Shown: positions 1-10,268 of the stretch, one piece after another | Layout: each line of letters starts with the position of its first letter | Numbering within the stretch: the first letter of the stretch is position 1 | Source: Conchocele bisecta | Taxonomy: Eukaryota > Mollusca > Bivalvia > Lucinida > Thyasiridae | DNA length: 64,000 bases | Assembly: GCA_029237695.1 (NCBI GenBank) | Contig: CM055265.1 | Coordinates: 84,562,447-84,626,446, forward strand | Direction of reading: 5' to 3' | The notes under the pieces: generated by a model | What the model was told of the DNA's origin: nothing | Databases searched by the model: none | Seen by the model: the letters and a program-made list of their open reading frames with translations, nothing else | Program-made: the position numbers and the translations under genes

Positions 1-154
1 AGTTAATGTCTTCAAGTTGAAACTAATTTCTCATTTGTACGCACTTGATAGGGGAAATTATTTCTTTGATTCCATGTCTGTTTGATATTTACTCCAGCAC
101 ATGAGGAAGAAATCCGGCTTCCATAGTAAATAATATACACTACTGTGTACGCTT

Positions 155-322
155 ATATTGCCAATATCTGTCCATTGTTTTATTAAAAAAAATACTTGAA
201 TATTGTGCTTGAAATCAAGCAGCTTGATTGGCTGATATCTGAGCTGCGCTACAGCGCAGGCTCAGTCAATCAAACTGCTTGATTCGGAGTTAAGATTTCC
301 AATGCATGTTCAGAAGCAGCTA
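155..322. mobile_element. Family C hairpin element, copy 1
   Basis: Family C has outer inverted repeats (ACAACCGCCTGCGTTAATCT at one end, AGATTAACGCAGGCGGTTGT at the other). An inner palindrome is built on AATCAAGCAGCTTGATTG and TGAGCTGTAGCACAGCTCA. This copy keeps the inner palindrome but not clear outer ends. Confidence 0.75.
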
Positions 323-521
323 CAATAAAACAACAACGAAACGAATATCATCAGTGAAACATTGTAAAAATGCGTTTAAGACAATTCAAATGAGATTACG
401 TAGATTTGAAAGCTAACCAACATAGTTTCATTGCTCGTAAGTTGGCATTAACCGTCATGGCGAATATTAGAATGAATGCAATGTAAATGATGAGACGCAA
501 AGTAATACATAAATGTACATG
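323..521. other. No feature seen
   Basis: AT-rich sequence between a family C and a family A element, with no recognisable coding or repeat signal. Confidence 0.5.
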
Positions 522-1032
522 TACGCCCGACAGGGGACATGGATATTTTTTATTTATTCGCCACGAAATAAAAATTCGTTCCCTCAATTTAACAATTCGT
601 TCCCTCAATTTAATAATTCGTTTCCACGAATTAACAATTCGTTCCCTCAATGTAACAATTCGTTCCCACGAAATAACAATTCGTTCCCACGGGAACGAAT
701 TGTTAATTCGTGGGAACGAATTGTTATATCGTGGGAACGAATTGTTAAATTCGAGGGAACGAATTGTGATTTCGTGGGAACGAATTGTTAAATCGAGGGA
801 ACGAATTGTTATATCGTTGGAACGAATTGCTAATTCGAGGGAACGAATTGTTAAATTCAGGGAAAGAATTGTTATTTCGTGGGAACGAATTGTTAAATCG
901 ATGGAACGAATTGTCATATCGTTGGAACGAACTGCTAATTCGAGGGAACGAATTGCTAAATTGAGGGAACGAATTGTTATTTCGTGTGAACGAATTAATA
1001 AAAAAAATCCATGTCCCCTGTCGGGCTCCGTA
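522..1032. mobile_element. Family A foldback element (21-bp units), copy 1
   Basis: Family A elements have terminal inverted repeats reading TACGGAGCCCCGCAGGGGAC then ATGGATTTTTTTTATTAATTCG. The interior is made of 21-bp units, GGGAACGAATTGTTA plus a 6-base variable tail (AATTCGA, ATATCGT, AAATTGA, TATTTCGT types). Units run in one orientation on the left and the opposite on the right, switching at TTCCCACGGGAA. The ends lie at TA. Here the left end lacks three bases. The 21-bp period makes 7-residue pseudo-protein repeats in all frames; these are not genes. Confidence 0.85.
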
Positions 1033-1458
1033 CCTCGTAGACCACCAGAGAATAATTTCAATTTTGTGTTTTCTCTAATAACTCGATCAAGCGATGTCCA
1101 TGCTTCTGAAATTGTTAACCTGACAGCCAACATACAAGAAAACATCGCCCCGACCGTTCCCGTGACACGCTACTTATGCCAGATTATGACTGACATTTTG
1201 ACAATCATTTGTGACGTGCGATCTGAAATCGGGCACGGGAACGATGGCTATCTCGCAGCTGCCAGCCTCCACCCACCCACCACTGGCTTTGGCAGCCACG
1301 GTATACCGTTACACTTACTCTAACATGAGCAACGATATACTATGGTATTAACTCGAGTTACAGTCAACAAATTGAATACATATCATAGGTTATCACGGAT
1401 ATTACATTGTATATGTTGCATAAGCACGGCATCATGTATTGAAGATATTCATGTATTA

Positions 1459-1702
1459 ATTTTATCCCGTCAACACAGTGCGTATGTGCCGTGAAACACG
1501 GTGCCGTGAAACATTTTTGATATCCTGTCGATAAGACCTAATCACTGCGTATGAATATGTGCGGTTGTCATACTAGTCGATTCTCCGATCTTGAGGATGC
1601 GGCTGGGGTTATCTTTTGCATTTTGAAGCTATTTGTAGTGTTGACGGGATAAATAGAATAGTAGGTTAGTGTCGTGAATGGGAAAAACCTACTATTCTCT
1701 AT
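1459..1702. mobile_element. Family K element, copy 1
   Basis: TTTTATCCCGTCAACACAGT and TGTTGACGGGATAAATAGAA are inverted ends. The adjoining hairpin is cut down to TAGTAGGTTAGTGTCGTGAA and AACCTACTATTC. Confidence 0.78.
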
Positions 1703-1967
1703 ATCATCTAGTATATAGCGTGTATTGGTACATGTGACTGTGACTGAGAAAACATGTCTACAGGTACTATAGTAATATGTAAATTTAATAATTATTTAAG
1801 CCATCATTTTATGTCAGTTTTATATTTTCATTGAATAAAATATCTGTTGTATGTATTTATAATATACTACAGATGAGTATACATATTTACATTTTTAGAT
1901 CAGTTTCAGTGTTTACAGAAATACAATATTATATGTGGCTATGTATTTCATATATCCGTTTATTGCG

Positions 1968-2216
1968 TTAACCCTTTCAACATCACATGCCTGTGTTGTG
2001 GTATTGGCAAATAGTGTAGATCCAGATGAGCCGGCTTGTGACGAGCCGTCTCATCAGGATCTGCACTTTTTGCAAGTAATTTTCATATTTTTGAGAACAA
2101 AAACACCCTCTTTTCATAAATGGACTAGTCTGAAAATCATTTTGTGACGGTTGGATTGGCTGCAAAATTAACATATCAAATTCCATTCCAGTTACTTATA
2201 GGGGTGAAAGTGTTGA
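1968..2216. mobile_element. Family E piggyBac-type MITE, copy 1
   Basis: Family E starts TTAACCCTTTCAAC and ends GTTGAAAGTGTTAA-like, with a TTAA at each end as in piggyBac-type elements. The core palindrome is AGATGAGCCGGCTCGTAACG with AGCCGTCTCATC. This copy's right TTAA is mutated to TTGA. The class is inferred from the ends only. Confidence 0.78.
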
Positions 2217-2280
2217 CATTAAAATTAAATTTGCGTTCATTGTGTCACACACACTGTTACAGGTTGAGTAATAAAACAGT

Positions 2281-2441
2281 TATTTCATGGTAATCCGGGG
2301 AACAGTGAAAACATCTTGCCTCTCGGTTCTGTGGACGATCCGAGTCACTATTACTCTGAGGAGTCGGGGCAATACTGACTGGGTCGTCCACAGCACATTG
2401 GGGAAATAGTTGTGACTGTTCCCAGAATGACCATGAAATAA
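2281..2441. repeat. Imperfect inverted repeat
   Basis: ATTTCATGGTAATCCGGGGA pairs with GTTCCCAGAATGACCATGAA, and CTGTGGACGATCCGAGTC pairs with ACTGGGTCGTCCACAGC. It is a hairpin element of a type seen once in this window. Confidence 0.72.
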
Positions 2442-2878
2442 CTGTATATCGTAAATTTGTGTAAATATTTAAAAGAAGCATTCGAGTACAAACAATCAGC
2501 CATTCTCTAATGTAAATGTGTTCACTCTTGTAATACTATCTGCTATTTTGTATATACATGTATTTGTTTATATGACGAGTAACTTGTCTGAGTTTAAGTC
2601 AATAAATGCTATTCTATATCCATGTTAAGTTGAGCCAGCGCTTAGAGGATCAGCAGCTACATTGGCCATTTATAAAATGCTACGAGTCCCATTTCTCAGT
2701 TGCAGTATCGTACGTCTCGTTAGGACAACATAAGTTTATAATATGACTTTGAAACATGATAGCCCCATACCTAGGTATATATAAACTTTTCGCTGTTTAA
2801 TTATGGCTACATGTGTGTTGTTGTTCATGTGGCAGACTAGGAACTAGACTGGCCATAAATGTCATCAACCCCATGTCA
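2442..2878. other. No feature seen
   Basis: This stretch has no gene and no repeat family that I recognise. Confidence 0.5.
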
Positions 2879-3117
2879 CCAATCACAGTCACATATGGGG
2901 TTTATGTGTTCTACGACCAGTGCAGATCCAGATCAGCCTGTGCATCCGCACAGTCTGATAATGATCTGCACTGTTCGCCATTCCATCAACGAAACACCGT
3001 CATGTTTCTACATGTAATATAAATTGTTATCAGGCTACAGGAGTGTGTTATTTGATCAAATGTTACACATTAAACAAACCCAATAAGTCTCATTATCTCT
3101 AATCACAGTCACATATC
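2879..3117. mobile_element. Family D element, copy 1
   Basis: Family D is a roughly 240-bp element with inverted ends (ATATGTGGCTGTGACTGGAG and TCTCCAGTCACAGTCACATA). A core palindrome is built on GATCCAGATCAGCCTGTGC/GCACAGTCTGATCAGGATC. The GAAACACCGTCATGTTTCTA half is present here, and both ends are worn. Confidence 0.75.
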
Positions 3118-3880
3118 ATGAATGCAACAACAAGAAACCAGGATTGCATTTTGCATGTCAATGTCCTTCTTTGTCGTGTTTTGCCGGGAGCATGATATTG
3201 GTGATAGGACGACAATCTGTTACACACGCATTTTAATGCCATGATCGCCGATTATTATAATTAAAACCGAATTGGAAACGAATGAAAGTGTCGTTTTATG
3301 CTATTTAATTGTAATTTTCATTAGCGCAACATAGATAATTCATCAGAAACGTGTTTGCGAGTGATTTTAAAAACCAAAGACCATCTGCACGTGACGACCA
3401 TGTCTGCAACACGTGTAACAATATGTCTGGTATAGTTTAAGACGCACTGTTCGTGGTACAACATGTGAGTATAGTTTAAGACGTGGACATATTGGAATAT
3501 TATAGGTGATATAGTTTAAAACGCGGACTCATTGGATATATATAGATTATGCTGCGGACTAACAGTGTGTAATAACAATGTTCTTTCTAATAATGCGACC
3601 TGATGGCGTAACGTACTTTTCAATACCACACATTTGTAAATAGAGGAAATTATTAATGCCAGACTTTCATACGTACATATGCATGTACGATGAATGAAAC
3701 GTGGTGAAACGAATGAATGTAAGTATTAATGTACACGTTTCTTGGAAAATGAAAAGTAATATTTATAATCATTTTAGGCACTTTGCAATACAACTGTGTT
3801 GGAATTATAAGGCATAAACGACATATGTGCGACATTATCGATGATACCAACTTTCGAAAGTCAAACAATATATATACTAG
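3118..3880. other. No gene seen; TATAGTTTAA-type degenerate repeats
   Basis: Near 3430-3520 the phrase ATAGTTTAAGACG recurs three times with about 45-bp spacing. Otherwise nothing is recognised. Confidence 0.5.
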
Positions 3881-4071
3881 CTGAAGGCCGTACGGCCTTC
3901 ATCCAGTATTGTTTGACTTTTAAAAGTTCGGCCTTCATCCAGTATTGTTGGACTTTTAAAAGTTGGACCTTCATCCAGTAGTGTTGGACTTTTAAAAGTT
4001 GGACCTTCATCCAGTATTGTTGGACTTTTAAAAGTTGGGCCATCATCCAGTATTGTTGGACTTTTAAAAGT
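3881..4071. repeat. 36-bp tandem repeat seeded by a palindrome
   Basis: Five near-identical 36-bp units (CCTTCATCCAGTATTG followed by TTGGACTTTTAAAAGTTGG) run from about 3895. The array begins at the palindrome CTGAAGGCCGTACGGCCTTC. Because 36 is divisible by 3, it gives a spurious repetitive frame on the minus strand. The CCTTCATCCAGTATT core resembles the centre of family H hairpins (CCTTCGTCCAGTATTCC). Confidence 0.9.
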
Positions 4072-4082
4072 TTATATCGATG

Positions 4083-4097
4083 CATTATAAAATATTG
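4083..4097. repeat. SINE target site duplication, left copy
   Basis: CATTATAAAATATTG is repeated with one base missing at 4472-4485 on the other side of the SINE. Confidence 0.7.
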
Positions 4098-4471
4098 TGG
4101 AGCCGACCGTGGCAGAGGGTAACACCGTCGGACTGCCACGCTGGCGACCCGGGTTCGATTCAAGGTTCAGTTCCAGGGCGTCAGTATTTCTGAGATACTT
4201 TGTATTTCCTGCTCTACTAGTCCTTTCGGATGGGGACTTTAAGAGGTGGTCCCGTAAATCAGATTTGAAAGAGAGTCTTTAAAAGGTGGTCACGTGTATC
4301 AGTTTTGAAGGAGAGTATGGGCACGTTAAAGAACCAGAGGGGACTATTATAATAAGAGCTAGGCCCCCTGGGGCCGGTTTCCGCTGTATCCACCTCCTCT
4401 CTTTCTTCCCTTCTTGGGAGACGACATGTAAGGTCATCGAGCCAGTGCCCGTCGTTAAATCCAAGCATTTA
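4098..4471 (+). mobile_element. tRNA-derived SINE with target site duplication
   Basis: The head carries pol III-type boxes: an A-box-like GTGGCAGAGGGTAAC near 4108 and a B box GGGTTCGATTC near 4149. The body contains GGGCACGTTAAAGAACC near 4318, a central-domain sequence that I recall from metazoan SINEs including molluscan ones. CATTATAAAATATTG (4083-4097) and CATTATAAAATATG (4472-4485) flank it as a target site duplication, which fixes the ends. It is not a functional tRNA gene. One internal segment (shared GGTGGTCNCGT) is partly duplicated at about 4236 and 4287. Confidence 0.8.
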
Positions 4472-4789
4472 CATTATAAAATATGTCGTTTATTCTTATG
4501 AACATTCCCATATTCATAAAGACGGTCAAGTTGTATATATTTACTTGTACATATATGGCAAAAACAATTGTTATGATAACGTGAGTATATATAATGAGTA
4601 CGTTGGTACTTAATATTTCTTCAACTATAAACTGTTTGCAAATGTTGGAATTTAGATCCAGTGTGTTGAACTGGACAAAAGACGTCGCTGACCATTAGTA
4701 TGGCAAACACCGCAGTAACAATACGATAATAAATCTGAAACTAAGCACTGACCAATAATTGGAATTATCGCCACGTTGAAGCTTTCCAT

Positions 4790-5140
4790 AGCTGGTGTCC
4801 GAGATAAGGAGAGATACGACAAGTGGCACCCTGCCTAGTTACGTCGGGCGAATAATTAAAGTGATGTAACGAAATTTGGGTAGTTAATGACCATTAAACG
4901 CGGAATTGTCACTCTCAGATTAGCGCCTACGTCTGGCTTCCCGCAGTGCGATAAATCGTGGATTAATGACGGGGTATCGCACGTTCAATCAACACCGACG
5001 AGATAGGGGCCACGGTCCGTTTGTAGTTGGGGCGAAATTGGACGGGTATTGGCACGGGCGCCGTGGAAACCGTCACGGTGTTGCGTGGATGACGGGCTAC
5101 TGTCATGGTGGACATTTCCCAGCATGCTCTCGGCCGCTGG
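4790..5140. promoter_or_regulatory. Unique, GC-richer block with homeodomain-like sites
   Basis: No repeat family is visible. The block contains AATAATTAAAGTG, GTTAATGACCATTAAACG, a GATA-like GAGATAAGG and several CpG-rich stretches (GGCGCCGTGGAAACCGTCAC). It could be an upstream exon, promoter or enhancer; nothing here settles that. Confidence 0.25.
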
Positions 5141-5215
5141 TCATTTAGTAGTCATTACTTACAGAGAATACTTGCTTTCCAAAATGAGAAGTCATGCGAT
5201 TTTCACATAAGAAGA

Positions 5216-5400
5216 TGCAATAGTAAATGATGCGGAAAGTTGGCAAAATTTTCATAGCAAATGCGGAATACTATTCCTATTCCGCATTTGCTCTGAACAT
5301 TTCGTCAACGTTAAAATACGGTAAATATCGTAAATTTTGTAAATATCTTTCACGAGATACAGGACATCTTCTTAGGTACAAAATCACACGGCTTGTCTCA
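5216..5400. mobile_element. Family M hairpin, copy 1
   Basis: Family M has ends GACACGCCATGTGATTTTGT ACCTTCGGACATCTGCG and a central hairpin on AGTTGACAAAANTTTCAGAG and TGCGGAATTCCGCA-like sequence. Here the centre is AATGCGGAATACTATTCCTATTCCG-like and the left end is lost. Confidence 0.75.
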
Positions 5401-5644
5401 AATGTGACTGTGACTGGAGAAATGGGGTGTGATGGGATGTGTGTTGTTTCTGATTAAATAGCACCCTCCTGCAGCATGATAACGATCTAAATCGCTTGTT
5501 AGAAACATGACGGGTGTTCCATCCATGACATGACGAAAACCGTGCAGATCCTGATCCGACTATGCGAGTGTACATACCGAATGGACATACAATGGCCGCA
5601 AAACCCATAAACCCCATTTCGTCTCCTTTCACAGTCACAAATAT
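5401..5644. mobile_element. Family D element, copy 2 (minus orientation)
   Basis: TGTGACTGTGACTGGAGAAA opens it and CTCCTTTCACAGTCACAAAT closes it. The ACGGGTGTTCCATCC half is recognisable in between. It abuts a family M hairpin ending at 5400. Confidence 0.75.
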
Positions 5645-5844
5645 CAATCGTCAAGTATTATTAGTTCATTAACATTTCGCAAGCGTTTATTGTCATTGAT
5701 AGATCTGGTTGAACTTTAAGAACATGCAATACACAATAATACAATTGTATGGTATAAGATATGTCGTATACATACATGTCGTATACATGTATATCATTAA
5801 TGATATTAAAGCAGCTTGAACCATTATGTTTGGACTAAGAAGAT

Positions 5845-6213
5845 ACCCCGGAGCCCCGCAGGGGACGTAGAATTATTTTTTTATTAATTCGCTCCGACGA
5901 AATAATAACATTTCGTTCTCAATAAATAACAATTCGTTCCCTCAATTTAACAATTCGTTCGCACGAATTAACAATTTATTCCCTCAATTTAACAATTCGT
6001 TCCCACGAAATAACAATTCGTTCCCATGGGAACGAATTGTTAATTCGTGGGAACGAATTGTTATATCGTGGGTACGAATTGTTAATTCGAGGGAACGAAT
6101 TGTTAAATTGAGGAAATCGTGGGTACGAATTGTTAATTCGAGGGAACGAATTGCTAAATTGAGGGAACGAACGAATTAATAAAAACAAACCATGTCCCCT
6201 GTGTGGCTCCGTA
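5845..6213. mobile_element. Family A foldback element, copy 2
   Basis: GGAGCCCCGCAGGGGACG on the left mirrors CCCCTGTGTGGCTCCGTA on the right. The 21-bp units invert at TTCCCATGGGAA near 6028. One right-arm unit is truncated and duplicated (GAAATCGTGGGTACG). Confidence 0.85.
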
Positions 6214-6590
6214 AGATACAGCCATTGCGAGCGTAACGATATAATCAACACACGCCTACACAGCATATACACGCGCACACCCATCTTGTAATTTCACAAC
6301 TCGAACTTGCACATCTGCCGGTATAGAGGTCGCGGTGTCTATTCTGGCATGCACTTCCACGTGATTTAACCTCAGGTGTACAGCAATGATCGCGATGATA
6401 TCAGGCAATACGCCACGTGCACACGTAACCAAATCGCGATATCAAATGTTGGCGTGGCTACGGTTACACGGTAGGAAAATTGACCCGACATTGTGTCCGA
6501 TTAAGTAGTAATTACAAATGTGTTTTTCGAATGAATAAACTGTACACATACGCATTACGTTTCTCTTGTGATAGTTATACCCAGGCACCA
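6214..6590. other. No feature seen
   Basis: Mixed-composition sequence with several CACGTG/CGCGAT words but no exon or repeat. Confidence 0.45.
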
Positions 6591-6833
6591 GGGGCCCGTT
6601 TCACTAAACATCGTACGACTAAACTGTTCGTAAGTGCAAACTTATGACAGTCTGTAAATTTCACATTAACAATGTTTTCTTGTAAACATTTATTGGATTT
6701 ACATTTAATGAGCATAGGCTGCACTTGCAGCCTATGCTCAATAAATGTAAATCCATAAATTGAAATTTCCAGACGATCCTAAATTTGCACTTACGAACAT
6801 TTTAGTCGTAAGAGGTTTAGTGAAACGGGCCCC
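6591..6833. mobile_element. Family B hairpin element, copy 1
   Basis: Family B elements are about 240-bp palindromic elements. They start CAGGGGCCCGTTTCACTAAA, then CGACTAAAATGTTCGTAAGTGC, and have a central palindrome GCATAGGCTGCATATGCAGC with flanking ATTTACATTTATTGA. They end in the mirror sequence TTTAGTGAAACGGGCCCC. This copy is complete. Superfamily is not assigned. Confidence 0.85.
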
Positions 6834-6852
6834 AGTTTCCAAGTATATAAGG

Positions 6853-7205
6853 AATAAAACCATGGGCTGTTGCGTTTACTGGGAAACACAATACAGTTTG
6901 TCTGTTTAAAGAGAAAAAATATATTTTTCACCCCAGTAAACGCAACAGCCAATGGTTTTATTACTTCTACACTGCATTTTCTGTTAGTTTCAAAAAGTAA
7001 ATAACCAAATATGGCGTTAAAATTAACAATAATCTTGTTTTACGTAATTTTGTCGCAATTCCGGAACAGCGACGTAGTGAACTTTAACCAATCAACAACA
7101 TTGCGCGACGTCACGTGGGTCTAATGTATTGTATTGTGATGTACACGCAATACGTCGAATGGACGTTTGCATTATGAATTGATAGAAGGTGTAAATATAT
7201 TCGTT
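6853..7205. mobile_element. Family P element, copy 1
   Basis: A hairpin (AATAAAACCATGGGCTGTTG, CGTTTACTGGG and mirror) is followed by TAAATAACCAAATATGGCGT, AACCAATCAACAACATTGCG and CGCAATACGTCGAATGGACG. The same order recurs at 56348. Confidence 0.75.
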
Positions 7206-7266
7206 TGAATTGGAAACGGGTGCTACAGAAGTCTTACTATAGGTATCTCTTCATAATACTTTGCAG

Positions 7267-7345
7267 GGATTCCACTGGGTAAAATAAAAAAATCGCCACT
7301 TCAAAAAAATTGGCGATAAAAATAAACAATTGGCGATAAAATTGA
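7267..7345. mobile_element. Family I fragment
   Basis: GGATTCCACTGGGTAAAATA leads into AATTGGCGATAAAAATAAAC. The left part pairs with the AGCGGAATCCCTGG end of the copy at 47842. Confidence 0.62.
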
Positions 7346-7414
7346 AAATTTCTCCCTCAAAGTGTACTTAGCCAGAAAATTATACTTCGCAAGTTTGGTG
7401 AAATCGGCTACAGG
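7330..7414. mobile_element. Family F half element
   Basis: The right half of family F (GAAAATTTCTCCCTCAAAGT to TTGGTGAAATCGGCTA) follows directly on family I sequence. Confidence 0.7.
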
Positions 7415-7865
7415 TCTGTCTGACTTGGTCGGGGCGAGGTTATCGGTGTATGTCTGATTACTATCATTCGTTACCTTACAAACCTCGCCTTTGTCCGACA
7501 TGGGGGAATCATTGGACAATCAAACGTTAATAAGGAAAACATTTTAGATAGCAATCGAGATTCCAATCACCGATCTTTATTGTGTAAACGGGCATAATAC
7601 AGTTACACTCCGGTACATCGCGCACGATACCGCCCACCACACCTGCATACACACTCGCCTGCGTTAATACTGTATATATGTTTCTGTAGGAATTGGTTCT
7701 TGCATACCCGGGCATTTGAGACGAGTCAATTGTCAGGCCAATGACCGTTGGCCCGTTTGATTCGGAATTTTCTAATATCTGCGATACAGTCCAAATGTGT
7801 ACATTAAACTGAAGGAGGAGGCAATGAGGCGGATAATTTAACCTAGCTAGTTCATTCTCCTATCG

Positions 7866-8050
7866 CACTCCTATCTTGACCATAGTATCAACGTTTCTAA
7901 CTTATATTGGTAATGACAACACGAAATCAAGCAACTTGATTGTCTGAACTTGAGCTGTAGCACAACTCAGGGCTCAGACAATCAAGCTGCTAGATTTCAA
8001 GTAGAAAATTCAAGTATTTTTGAAATAAAGAAATTTGCAAATATTAATTA
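7866..8050. mobile_element. Family C hairpin element, copy 2, just before Irx exon
   Basis: The inner palindrome is clear (GTCTGAACTTGAGCTGTAGC with its mirror image). The element ends about 40 nt before the acceptor at 8089, so it lies in the likely branch-point neighbourhood. Confidence 0.75.
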
Positions 8051-8089
8051 TTGCCTAACAATAAATTAACCAATTTATTTAAATTTCAG

Positions 8090-8338
8090 ATGTCGTCCAC
8101 GGTGACGAGTGTGACGTCACCGCGCGCGTGCTGCGAGAATGGCCGCCCGATAATGACGGACCCCCACACGGGGCAGACAATATGTTCGTGCCAGTACGGC
8201 ACGGCGCTCCTCAACTACTCACGGGTACAGGGGCTGCCCGAGGGCGTCTACGGGGCGTCGGCGGCGGCATACGCGGCGGGGGCTGCCCAGGGTTATGTGC
8301 CCCTTGTGTCGGAGGGGTCGGCGTTCTACACACCTCTT
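8090..8338 (+). CDS. Irx: Irx homeobox gene, first coding exon in window (N-terminal region)
   Basis: This exon encodes 83 residues of an Iroquois-class homeodomain transcription factor, a nuclear DNA-binding protein used in patterning. Visible family features are the SPRACCENGRP stretch (the CCE-G motif of Irx N-termini), an Ala/Tyr-rich segment (ASAAAYAAGAAQGYVPL) and the EGSAFYTPL ending, matching the SAFYSL-type segment of other Irx proteins. It ends in a complete Leu codon (phase 0) followed by donor GTGAGT at 8339. The ATG at 8090 comes directly after an acceptor-like TTTAAATTTCAG, so the exon is probably internal and the ATG an internal Met. Irx proteins usually begin with a short MSYPQFGYPY-like peptide, which I could not find upstream. 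If that exon is missing, the protein is short by about 10-20 residues. The local sequence is clearly GC-richer than its surroundings. Exon identity is secure; the true start is not. Confidence 0.9.
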
Positions 8339-8393
8339 GTGAGTATGAGTAACTTTGTTCCAGGTTCAACAAGACGTATAACATTTCGAAGCT

Positions 8394-8635
8394 GGGGCCC
8401 GTTTCACTAAACTTCGTACGACTAAAATGTTCGTAAGTGCAAATTTAGAATCGTCCGGAAATTTATATTGATGGATTTACATTTATTGAGCATAGGCTGC
8501 ATATGCAGCCTATGCTCAGTAAATGTAAATCCAATAATTGTTTACAAGAAAACATTGTTAATGTGAAATTTACAGAATATCATAATTTTGCACTTACGAA
8601 CATTTCAGTCGTATGAAGTTTAGTGAAACGGGCCC
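8394..8635. mobile_element. Family B hairpin element, copy 2, next to Irx exon
   Basis: The complete hairpin begins 55 nt after the donor of the first coding exon in the window. Both GGGGCCC/GGGCCC ends and the central CTGCATATGCAG are intact. Confidence 0.85.
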
Positions 8636-8796
8636 AGGACACCACAGAATGCCCAGCCGAACCATTTCACCCAAAGATATCCAACATTGGCTGTCCCATG
8701 TTATTCCTTTACTATTCCATTTGTTTTAAATAATTGAGTTTGGGTATACTTTTCACGTTCAATATGCGGTGTAACATTTATAAACAGGACACAACA

Positions 8797-8853
8797 GGGG
8801 GCCGTTTCACTAAACTTCGTAAGACTAAAATGTTCGTAAGTGCAAAATTCTTT
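8797..8853. mobile_element. Family B left-end fragment
   Basis: Only the first about 57 bases (GGGGGCCGTTTCACTAAACT through GTAAGTGCAAAATTC) remain. The rest of the element is missing. Confidence 0.7.
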
Positions 8854-8903
8854 GGATATTTCATTTATGAGAAAATGGTGATTTCCTTTAGAATTGAATG
8901 ATA

Positions 8904-8944
8904 CTGGCAAACGCTGTAGATCCAGATGAGCCGGCTCGTGACGT
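8904..8944. mobile_element. Family E fragment
   Basis: CAAACGCTGTAGATCCAGAT then GAGCCGGCTCGTGACG is the left part of the family E core. The mirror half is absent. Confidence 0.55.
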
Positions 8945-9505
8945 TGATGATTTACATTGTAGGGGTAACGTGGTTGAATCTATTACACTGTAGTCATGAT
9001 ATTATTCTGTGCATTCCAGTACATGCTTGGGTATGTGTGCTTTTGCAATCGTGAACAGTTACAGCAGTGAACCCAGATGCATGGTTTGAAACGATGAACA
9101 TATATTATATAAGTGAACATGGTGAATTCATCGCAATTAAACAGACGAAACATTTAACTGGAACTGCGTACATTCATGTTTCTAGTATCAGGCCGAAATC
9201 ACATTTGCTGTATCTTGTAAAATTCCAAAACATGCTACCACACGTGCTACGTCGCAACCAATATAATTACTTGAGCGCAACATTTAATGATGTCGAATAC
9301 TCTATGCAGCTGACGATCATATATACCTTATACCCGTTTGTACAGACCGGTTGATAAAATGGTCCAACGTTGAGAAAAACGACCTTGTATATATATTTTG
9401 TTAAAATTGTAGATACAGTCACATTCCAGGTATACCATTGCTTTCTTGTACTTTTGCTAAGGCACCACGCATTCTTCCGTGACTGAATGACGAACAGCAT
9501 ATACC
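8945..9505. other. No feature seen in start of intron 1
   Basis: The frame open at 9067-9354 has no family resemblance and AT-rich codon use; I treat it as chance. Confidence 0.5.
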
Positions 9506-9546
9506 CTGATCAGATTGTGCAGATGCACAGTCTGTTCTGATCGCGA
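9506..9546. mobile_element. Family D core fragment
   Basis: Only the palindromic core remains (CCTGATCAGATTGTGCAGAT then GCACAGTCTGTTCTGATCG). Confidence 0.55.
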
Positions 9547-9922
9547 GGACTGTAAGGTCCATTTTTCAAACGAAATATAGTTGTTTGATACGTCATGAAC
9601 AAACATAATCCTTTGCGTTCCGTGAAGAATGAGATCAGATCTCGCATTCTTATTCTGCCAAATGAATCATAAAAACCATAATCACACTGTATACATGAAG
9701 GAGAAATTTGAACTGTCACGCCAACTAGCCAAGCTTGTAAAACAAAAAACGCTAAACAACCCATATTCTGCCATACAGATCACATAACCACTGTTCCCAT
9801 CCTCGACATGGTGCCTATTTCTGACATAAACACTTTCAAGAAAAAAATAATCGAAAATGATCCGTTTTGCTGACTGCAACGTAATCGCTTTCGTTCTCTA
9901 TAAACGCAATTAGATAGCCGTT

Positions 9923-9936
9923 GTTACCATGGTGAT
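9923..9936. promoter_or_regulatory. Possible RFX-type X-box in intron 1
   Basis: GTTACCATGGTGAT has the inverted half-site layout of RFX sites (GTTRCC, 2 nt, GGYRAY). One match of this length is weak evidence by itself. Confidence 0.25.
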
Positions 9937-10201
9937 ATGTAACGTAGAACGTGTTGACAGCGCAATCGCGCACTGACGCTAGACCTCCCGCGACTCGGCA
10001 TGCACCTTAATGTTAATGTGTACACTCAATTATATTCTCGATTTACGCGTAAGACATAAACATTTATTTATTTCAAGTGTCGAAGTCAGTGGTTTTATAA
10101 CGGGTTTCTGTTGAGTAATCGGTAGTGATCTAAGTTAATTCCGTTAGTACGGGCGTTAACCTTAGCATTGCTGAATTAATATTTTGAGTTTTATGGGTAA
10201 G

Positions 10202-10268
10202 CAGTGAAGCCTCTCTAAACCGGACACCCCTGGGGGTCCCCAGGGTGTCCGGTTTTGAAAGGTTTCAT
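10202..10268. mobile_element. Family G pogo-like hairpin MITE, copy 1
   Basis: Family G begins TACAGTGGAACCTCTCTAAA, then CCGGACACCCTGGGAGGTCC, and ends with the mirror sequence and CACTGTA. TA-CAGTG ends resemble pogo/Tigger-type elements; this is an inference from the ends. This copy is CAGTGAAGCC with a worn right end. Confidence 0.72.

Noticed and set aside
396..1323. Long overlapping open frames with 7-residue repeats (also at 5976, 20095, 33754, 39787, 45541, 53627)
   Set aside because: They are produced by the 21-bp unit of family A, which is open in several frames on both strands. There is no start context, no non-repeat domain and no conservation of one frame.
3861..4163. Minus-strand frame with 12-residue repeats
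   Set aside because: It is an artefact of the 36-bp tandem repeat.
4098..4170. tRNA gene
   Set aside because: A- and B-box-like sequences are present, but the cloverleaf arms do not form properly and the sequence continues into a SINE body with flanking target duplication.
8051..8089. Irx coding start extended upstream (frame open from 8051)
   Set aside because: The extra residues (NKLTNLFKFQ) match nothing in the family, and the sequence ends in a good acceptor, TTTAAATTTCAG.
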